Assembly: GCA_963582805.1 (NCBI GenBank)
Contig: CAUZTZ010000129.1
Span: 1 to 10,612, forward strand
Length of the DNA stretch: 10,612 nucleotides
Origin: GCA-2687515 sp963582805
GTDB lineage: Bacteria; Pseudomonadota; Alphaproteobacteria; Rhodospirillales; UBA2165
Reading direction: 5' to 3'
The position numbers were made by a program, and so were the translations under genes. Shown here piece after piece: positions 6,986 through 10,612 of this stretch (position 1 is its first letter; every line of letters begins with the position of its first letter). The notes beneath the pieces are model-generated. The model saw nothing but the letters and a program-made list of their open reading frames with translations. It did no database searches and was not told where the DNA came from.

Positions 6986-7401
6986 TGCAAATCCAACCCT
7001 ATCAGAGCCGCTATTTCGATGCCGTCAAGACGCTGTGGGAAGCGGTGTTTCCGGACGATCCGGACTGGAACAAAGCCGAAGCGGCGATCCCGGCAATTCT
7101 GAAAGCGCAGCCGGAGCTATTCCTTCTGGCGCTGGAGGACGATGCCGTCGTCGGCTCGATCATCGCCGAATACGACGGCCATCGCGGCTGGCTCTATGCG
7201 GCGGCGGTTGTGACAAGCCATCGGGGTAGGGGCATCGGCACGGCGCTGGTCAAAGAAGCCGAAACCCTTCTTCAGGCGCTGGGTGCTGTGAAGATAAACC
7301 TGCAAGTTCGAACGGCCAATTCCGAAGTGGTCTCGTTTGACGAAAAACTGGGCTACGCAGCGGAAGACCGGATCAGCATGGGCAAGCGCGTCGATGGCTG
7401 A
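6985..7401 (+). CDS. GNAT-family N-acetyltransferase (YpeA-like)
   Basis: 138 residues from the ATG at 6985-6987, which overlaps the dioxygenase stop as TGATG. This start gives the natural GNAT N-terminus MQIQPYQSRYFDAVKTLW; an upstream in-frame ATG at 6928 would add 19 residues that only reflect the dioxygenase frame. The acetyl-CoA pyrophosphate loop is HRGRGIGTALV (about 74-84); beta strands and the closing FDEKLGYAAEDRISMGKRV match YpeA-type proteins, which usually end FYEKLGY...SMGKR. It would transfer an acetyl group to an amine, but the acceptor is unknown. Position in a catabolic operon, with overlap on both sides, suggests co-translation rather than a tailored role. No ribosome site is evident. 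Confidence 0.88.
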   Translation: MQIQPYQSRYFDAVKTLWEAVFPDDPDWNKAEAAIPAILKAQPELFLLALEDDAVVGSIIAEYDGHRGWLYAAAVVTSHRGRGIGTALVKEAETLLQALGAVKINLQVRTANSEVVSFDEKLGYAAEDRISMGKRVDG

Positions 7402-8098
7402 CACCGCCCTGGTTTTCGGCGTCGGCCCCGGCACCGGCGACGCCCTTATCCGGCGCTTCTCCGCCGCCGGTTATGGCGCCGTCATGGTGGCCCGCAAATT
7501 GGATCACATCGGCCCCCTGGCAGAAGAGATTGAGGCCGCCGGGTCCAAGGCCATGGCAGAAACCATCGATATCACCGACGAGGCCCAGGTGGCCGATTTG
7601 TTCGCCCGCGCCGAGGCGCAATTGGGCCCGGTGAGCGTGGCCGTCTTCAACGGCTCCTACCGCCTAAAAATGCCATTTGCCGAGATCGCGTTGGCGGAAT
7701 TTCAGCAAACCCTGGACGTGAACTTAAAGGCCGCTTTCCTGATGGCGCGGGAAGCGGCCCGGCGCATGAGCCCGAGGCGCGCCGGCTCGATCTTTTTCAC
7801 CGGCGCCCAATCGACGTTTCGAGCGCGCGCCGGACTGGCCGCCTTCGGCATGGCCAAGGCCGGTGCCAGAGGGCTGGCACTTTCCATGGCCGAAGACTTA
7901 GGCCCCGAAGGCATCCATGTGGCCAACTTCAATATCGACGGGCCGGTGGACAACCCCAAGACCCGGGCGCGCGATGCGCACCTGATCGGCACCGGCAAGC
8001 TCATCGACACCGCCCGCATCGCCGAGATTTATTACCAGACCCACTTACAGGCGAAAGACGATTGGGCGTTCGACGTGCATATCAGGGCGGAGGCGTAG
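7394..8098 (+). CDS. SDR-family (Rossmann) protein with the catalytic tyrosine replaced by phenylalanine
   Basis: 234 residues from ATG 7394-7396, which overlaps the GNAT stop by eight bases. A longer in-frame start at 7337 lies inside the GNAT gene and adds no SDR sequence. Seen: nucleotide-binding loop FGVGPGTGDAL (8-18, replacing the usual TGxxxGIG), DITD (59-62) for the adenine side, FNGSY (85-89) in place of NAG, Asn110 in VNLKAAF, then AAFGMAKAGARG where the active YxxxK reads Phe151...Lys155. By spacing the catalytic serine position is Ala138. The rest (LALSMAEDLGPEGIHVANFNIDGPVDNP) is normal SDR. A recognised subgroup of SDR-like proteins shares the GxGPGxG loop and lacks Tyr; its members may bind NAD(P) without ordinary hydride chemistry, or use another acid. 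Last gene of the operon, ending eight bases from the convergent SRPBCC stop. Confidence 0.88.
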   Translation: MADTALVFGVGPGTGDALIRRFSAAGYGAVMVARKLDHIGPLAEEIEAAGSKAMAETIDITDEAQVADLFARAEAQLGPVSVAVFNGSYRLKMPFAEIALAEFQQTLDVNLKAAFLMAREAARRMSPRRAGSIFFTGAQSTFRARAGLAAFGMAKAGARGLALSMAEDLGPEGIHVANFNIDGPVDNPKTRARDAHLIGTGKLIDTARIAEIYYQTHLQAKDDWAFDVHIRAEA

Positions 8099-8106
8099 CC
8101 GGCTGA

Positions 8107-8496
8107 TTACCCCAGATAAGCTTCCAGCGGCTCCCAGTACATTTTGTGCCAACCGCTTTCCAGATCTCCTTCCATGCCGTCCGGGAAGCCGGTGTGATCC
8201 AGGGTGATTTTTGTGCCATCGCCGTCCGCTTCCAACTGGAAGCGCACCAGCGAATAGACGCCGTCTTCCCAATTGCCCGGACGCCACGCCTGGACCAGGC
8301 GCTTGTCCGCGATCATCTCGATGTTGCGGCCAACGATCTGGCCGCCGAACAAGGAAAATTCGCCGCCGGCTTCGGCGGAGATTGTCGCCGGCGCGCCGCC
8401 GGTAAACTCGGCGAACATGGCGCCGTCGGTCAGTGCCGAATAGACCTTCTCTGGCCTGGCATTGATGGTCACTTCCTGGTGGATTGCGTTGCCCAT
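8107..8496 (-). CDS. SRPBCC (AHSA1/START-like) domain protein
   Basis: 129 residues from the ATG at 8496-8494, chosen because AAAAGGA sits seven bases upstream and the protein then begins at the domain (MGNAIHQEVTINARPEKVYSALTD). An upstream ATG at 8535 would add 13 residues without a ribosome site. The AHSA1 pattern is clear: ARPEKVYSALTD at the N-terminus, a central antiparallel sheet (GGEFSLFGGQIVGRNIEM, VQAWRPGNW), and the long C-terminal helix GWHKMYWEPLEAYL, which closes the hydrophobic pocket. The family includes small ligand-binding or stress-related proteins often controlled by ArsR-type repressors; no ligand can be read here. It is divergent from the ArsR gene and convergent with the SDR gene. 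Confidence 0.88.
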   Translation of the reverse strand: MGNAIHQEVTINARPEKVYSALTDGAMFAEFTGGAPATISAEAGGEFSLFGGQIVGRNIEMIADKRLVQAWRPGNWEDGVYSLVRFQLEADGDGTKITLDHTGFPDGMEGDLESGWHKMYWEPLEAYLG

Positions 8497-8525
8497 TGCC
8501 CTATCCTTTTCCAAATGTCTATAAT
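8496..8525 (+). promoter_or_regulatory. Candidate sigma70 promoter for the ArsR-SRPBCC pair
   Basis: TTGCCC (8496-8501, four of six consensus) and a perfect TATAAT (8520-8525) with an 18-base spacer. Transcription would start near 8532, about 28 bases before the ArsR ATG. The -35 overlaps the start codon of the divergent SRPBCC gene. The same A+T core read on the minus strand gives TATTAT (8526-8521), a possible -10 for the divergent gene, though no good -35 was found for it. Confidence 0.5.
8504..8510 (-). promoter_or_regulatory. Ribosome binding site fixing the SRPBCC start at 8496
   Basis: On the minus strand AAAAGGA lies seven bases before the ATG at 8496. The alternative ATG at 8535 has nothing comparable, so this site decides the start. 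Confidence 0.55.
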
Positions 8526-8559
8526 AGTTGCACAATCAGCTTAATATTGGAAATCGCAA

Positions 8560-8940
8560 ATGACAAGCTCCGCTACGGCTCTTGCGCAAGATGGCGGCGA
8601 AGACCGTCTCGATCATATATTTCAGGCCCTGGCCAACCGGACCAGGCGCGCCATGCTGCGCCGCCTGGCCGAGGGCCCGGCCAAGGTCACCGAGATCGCC
8701 GAGCCGTTCCAGATGTCGCTGCCGTCGGCGTCGAAAAATCTGCGCGTCCTGGAAAATGCGGGCCTGATCGAGCGCCGCATCGTGGGGCGCGTGCATCACT
8801 GCCGCCTGGCGCCCGGTGCCTTGCGCGATGCCGGCGAATGGCTGGCCTATTACCAGAATTTCTGGACCGGCACCCTGGACGCCATCGCGCGTTATGTGGA
8901 GAGCGAGGACGAAGATCGGCCGGGCGCAACCAAATCATGA
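8560..8940 (+). CDS. ArsR-family winged-helix transcriptional regulator (non-metal type)
   Basis: 126 residues. The family core is plain: LDHIFQALANRTRRAMLRRLAEGPAKVTEIAEPFQMSLPSASKNLRVLENAGLIERR (about 17-73; shown broken here only to name the blocks LDHIFQALANRTRR, VTEIAEPFQ, SASKNLRVLENAG). The recognition helix SLPSASKNLRVLE lies at about 53-65 and the wing is VGRVHHCRL. The metal-sensing CxC motif of ArsR/SmtB sensors is missing; the only cysteine is in HHCRL. This matches the large ArsR subgroup with a WLxYYxxFWxxxLD C-terminal helix (here EWLAYYQNFWTGTLD) that typically sits in front of an AHSA1-type SRPBCC gene. It probably represses its own operon and perhaps the divergent SRPBCC gene. 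Its stop overlaps the next start by four bases. Confidence 0.92.
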   Translation: MTSSATALAQDGGEDRLDHIFQALANRTRRAMLRRLAEGPAKVTEIAEPFQMSLPSASKNLRVLENAGLIERRIVGRVHHCRLAPGALRDAGEWLAYYQNFWTGTLDAIARYVESEDEDRPGATKS

Positions 8941-9380
8941 GCGGGCTTAACCTGATGGTGCGGCGCCATGTGGCGGCGCCGCCGCATCGATTGTTCGCAG
9001 CCTGGACAACGCCGGAATTGTTGCTCGAATGGTGGGGGCCCGATGGCGCCGGTGCCATCGATGCCGAGGTGGATCTGCGCGCCGGCGGCGCCTGGCGCAT
9101 CGCCAACAAAATGCCCGACGGCAGCGTCCTTTGGATCGGCGGCGTATTTGAGAGCGTCACGCCGCCGGGCTCGCTGGTCTATAGCTGGAGGCCCGAAAAT
9201 TCCGATGCGCCGCCGGAACGGGTGATGGTGACCTTCCGCGCCGATGGCACCGGCACCGAGATCACCGTGCTCCATGAATATATTTCCAATGAAACCCTGC
9301 GCAGCGGCCACGAGACGGGCTGGCAAGGATGCCTGCAAGGACTGGCGGCCTTCGCCGAGGTGCGGCGCGCGGATGGTTAG
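8937..9380 (+). CDS. Second SRPBCC (AHSA1) domain protein, co-operonic with ArsR regulator
   Basis: 147 residues from ATG 8937-8939, overlapping the ArsR stop (ATGA). The same frame is open back to 8484, but that extension runs out of phase through the ArsR gene and matches nothing. The N-terminus follows the AHSA1 consensus closely: RRHVAAPPHRLFAAWTTPELLLEWWGPDG (about 9-37), then DLRAGGAWRIANKMPDG, GVFESVTPPGSLVYSWRPE, a TGTEITVLHEY strand and the C-terminal helix GHETGWQGCLQGLAAF. It probably binds a small hydrophobic ligand or has a stress role; nothing identifies the ligand. It is more consensus-like than the SRPBCC protein across the divergent promoter, and the two are not close copies. 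A hairpin terminator follows eight bases after the stop. Confidence 0.92.
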   Translation: MSGLNLMVRRHVAAPPHRLFAAWTTPELLLEWWGPDGAGAIDAEVDLRAGGAWRIANKMPDGSVLWIGGVFESVTPPGSLVYSWRPENSDAPPERVMVTFRADGTGTEITVLHEYISNETLRSGHETGWQGCLQGLAAFAEVRRADG

Positions 9381-9387
9381 GGCAAGC

Positions 9388-9426
9388 CAACAAATAACGG
9401 CGCCCCAAGCGGAGCGCCGTTTGTTG
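9388..9426. terminator. Bidirectional hairpin terminator between convergent genes
   Basis: AACGGCGC (9396-9403) pairs with GCGCCGTT (9414-9421) as an 8-bp stem around a 10-base loop; after a 3-base bulge CAACA (9388-9392) pairs with TGTTG (9422-9426). The arms give a T-rich exit on each strand (TTTGTTG on plus, ATTTGTTG on minus). It lies between the plus-strand SRPBCC stop (9380) and the minus-strand redoxin stop (9444) and can serve both. Confidence 0.7.
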
Positions 9427-9443
9427 TAACCAAAGCGCCGCGT

Positions 9444-10274
9444 TTATTCCGCCGCTTGTTTCGAGCTTTCGCCTGCAGCGTCGCCCGTGCCGTCGGCTTC
9501 GTTGATGATTGCGGCCAGCTCTTGGGCGCTGGGTTTGTCGGCGGGATCGTTGATGAAGCGGCCGTGCTTTTTATAGAAGGTGTCGGTTCGGTGATGGCGC
9601 TGTACCGCCAGCGGCATGCCCTTGAAGAAATCATAGAGCGCGACGATGCCGCCGGTCCACATGGTGCGGATCATATGCATCTTTCGCCGGCTGGCATTAA
9701 TCGCATTCATGTCCGCGTTTTCCATGGTGTGGAAGTTTTCGCGGTCGCTCAGCGCTTCGCGCACCGCCGCCGGGGTCGCCCAGTTGCAGCGGTAGTGGAT
9801 CCTGCCGTCGGGACGGATGATATAAACGACGTTGGGCATGAAGCCGTATAATTTATGGAAATCGCCGTCGACGGTGTCCACCAGGACGCGCCGGTGCTCG
9901 CCATAGCGGGGCGCCACCAGTTTCGCGGCTTTCAGCTTCTCGTCGAAATTCTGGTGAGGCCCAAGCCGTTCGCCAGGATGGGCTTCGCGCACATAGATCA
10001 TCAGGAATTCCACATCGGGAAATTCTGCTTTGACGTCCTTCATGTCGGGAATGTTCTTGGTGTACATGGAACAGGTGGAAGAGCCGGTCTCGATCATCAC
10101 CCACTTGCCGGCGAAATCGGACAGCTTGACTGCTTCGCCGCTGGCGAGGTCGGTCAGTTCGGCATCCTTGAACTGCTCGCCGGCGCGCGGGCCGATGAAC
10201 ATCTCGAAGTTATAATCGAGGACCCTGAAGTGGGGGTTGTTGTAGATCGGCGGCGCCGACGCTTGCTCGGACAT
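9444..10274 (-). CDS. Deiodinase-like thioredoxin-fold redoxin
   Basis: 276 residues from the ATG at 10274-10272, chosen over the ATG at 10298 because GGGAGG lies six bases upstream. The domain resembles the iodothyronine deiodinase/redoxin branch of the thioredoxin fold: FAGKWVMIETGSSTCSMY (54-71), PDVEFLMIYVREAHPGE (86-102, with the family EAH), RRVLVDTVDGDFHKLYGFMPNVVYII, and RPDGRIHYRCNW. The active-site stretch GSSTC has Cys68, while the position that is selenocysteine or cysteine in deiodinases (GS-U-TC) is Ser66, coded TCC. The C-terminal 90 residues (about 180-276) carry a DFFKGMPLAVQRHHRTDTFYKKHGRFIND segment and a low-complexity tail. No signal peptide. Probable redox role; deiodination is not implied. 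It has its own promoter and a near-identical neighbour upstream. Confidence 0.8.
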   Translation of the reverse strand: MSEQASAPPIYNNPHFRVLDYNFEMFIGPRAGEQFKDAELTDLASGEAVKLSDFAGKWVMIETGSSTCSMYTKNIPDMKDVKAEFPDVEFLMIYVREAHPGERLGPHQNFDEKLKAAKLVAPRYGEHRRVLVDTVDGDFHKLYGFMPNVVYIIRPDGRIHYRCNWATPAAVREALSDRENFHTMENADMNAINASRRKMHMIRTMWTGGIVALYDFFKGMPLAVQRHHRTDTFYKKHGRFINDPADKPSAQELAAIINEADGTGDAAGESSKQAAE

Positions 10275-10280
10275 GACATT

Positions 10281-10286
10281 CCTCCC
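10281..10286 (-). promoter_or_regulatory. Ribosome binding site fixing the redoxin start at 10274
   Basis: GGGAGG on the minus strand, six bases before the ATG at 10274. The ATG at 10298 lies upstream of this site and has no ribosome site of its own. Confidence 0.65.
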
Positions 10287-10365
10287 AGAAATCTGCATTC
10301 AATGGCGTTGCGGCGGATCGGCACCGCGACAAGGACATAAATTACTTTTTCGGAACTATATACCC

Positions 10366-10394
10366 AATTTACCCCTATAGGCGGCCGCCGTCAA
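10366..10394 (-). promoter_or_regulatory. Candidate promoter for the deiodinase-like redoxin gene
   Basis: Read on the minus strand: TTGACG (10394-10389, five of six consensus) and TAAATT (10371-10366, four of six) with a 17-base spacer. The A+T-rich run TATATAG follows. The leader to the ATG at 10274 would be about 85 bases. The promoter lies in the 188-base gap between the tandem paralogues, so the copy at 9444-10274 can be expressed on its own. Confidence 0.45.
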
Positions 10395-10462
10395 ATCACC
10401 GCGCAGTGAAAAGGTTGCCCGGGATTTCCACGGACGCCGTGTGATGGGGTGCGATTTCCGCT

Positions 10463-10612
10463 TTATTCCGCCGCCTGTTTGGCGCTTTGTTTTTTGCCGG
10501 CGGCCTCGGCGCGCACTGCGGCTTCGTTGATGATCTCGGCCAGTTCCTGGGCGCTGGGCTTGTCGGCGGGATCGTTGATAAAGCGGCCGTGTTTTTTATA
10601 GAATGTGTCGGT
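10463..10612 (-). CDS. C-terminal end of a tandem paralogue of the deiodinase-like redoxin, cut by window edge
   Basis: Only the last 49 residues and the stop are in the window. They begin TDTFYKKHGRFINDPADKPS and repeat the end of the neighbouring redoxin (its residues 230-276): 25 of the first 26 positions are identical (LAEII against LAAII), then the tails differ by substitutions and a short length change before both end KQAAE. In DNA the last 45 bases of the window differ from the copy at 9547-9591 at about three places. The gene presumably continues as a full redoxin to the right; whether its active site has Cys or Ser cannot be seen. Confidence 0.85.
   Translation of the reverse strand, partial: TDTFYKKHGRFINDPADKPSAQELAEIINEAAVRAEAAGKKQSAKQAAE

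Larger units (their letters stand above)
10275..10462. other. Intergenic gap between the tandem redoxin genes
   Basis: Holds the promoter and ribosome site described separately. A small hairpin (CACGG-ACG-CCGTG, 10429-10441) is present but has no T-run, so no terminator is claimed for the upstream paralogue. No small open frame with a ribosome site was noticed. Confidence 0.5.

Noticed and set aside
8484..8936. Possible ArsR-SRPBCC fusion or N-terminal extension of the second SRPBCC protein
   Set aside because: The extension runs out of frame through the ArsR gene; the overlap ATGA at 8937-8940 gives a natural start at the SRPBCC consensus.
10070..10080. Selenocysteine codon in the deiodinase-like protein
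   Set aside because: The codon at that position is TCC (serine); no in-frame TGA is present in the gene and no SECIS-like hairpin was noticed.
10429..10441. CACGG-ACG-CCGTG hairpin as terminator of the second redoxin gene
   Set aside because: Stem of only five pairs and no T-run on the minus strand.
1..10612. tRNA, rRNA, CRISPR array, insertion sequence or attachment site
   Set aside because: No regularly spaced repeats, transposase-like frames, terminal inverted repeats or RNA-gene signatures were seen on either strand.

Overview
The window is GC-rich, densely coded bacterial chromosome with short intergenic gaps, many overlapping start/stop codons and Shine-Dalgarno starts. The mix of families (PcaIJ-like CoA-transferase, LigB-type dioxygenase, SCP-x thiolase with a DUF35 partner, D-aminoacylase-like amidohydrolase, ArsR/SRPBCC pairs, deiodinase-like redoxins) suggests an alphaproteobacterium of a free-living, perhaps marine or Rhodospirillales-like, type. 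That placement is inferred from protein families only; there is no rRNA or marker gene here.

Region 1 (about 1-4432, minus strand) is read leftward from a divergent promoter region: a D-aminoacylase-like amidohydrolase, a DUF35 zinc-ribbon/OB-fold protein, a thiolase-fold protein lacking the catalytic cysteine, and an arylsulfotransferase-like beta-propeller protein that runs off the left edge. The thiolase-fold/DUF35 pair is the arrangement known from acyl-CoA lyases (aldolases) of side-chain degradation.

Region 2 (4433-4599) is the divergent intergenic region. It holds a candidate promoter for the rightward operon and three copies of the half-site AAGCTG, two of them forming a 15-bp palindrome: a probable operator for an unidentified regulator serving both operons.

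Region 3 (4600-8098, plus strand) is a tight five-gene operon: class I CoA-transferase subunits A and B (closest to 3-oxoadipate CoA-transferase), a class III extradiol ring-cleavage dioxygenase of the LigB type, a small GNAT acetyltransferase, and an SDR-family protein whose catalytic tyrosine is phenylalanine. Together regions 2 and 3 with region 1 look like one catabolic locus: ring opening, CoA activation, acyl-CoA chain cleavage, with amide and sulfate/sulfo group handling on the other arm. The substrate cannot be read from sequence.

Region 4 (8107-9380) is a small regulatory module: an AHSA1-type SRPBCC protein on the minus strand, divergent from an ArsR-type repressor overlapping a second SRPBCC gene. 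A bidirectional hairpin terminator (9388-9426) closes it.

Region 5 (9444-10612, minus strand) carries a deiodinase/thioredoxin-fold redoxin gene with its own promoter, and the 3' end of a near-identical tandem paralogue cut by the right edge. No tRNA, rRNA, CRISPR array or insertion sequence was seen.
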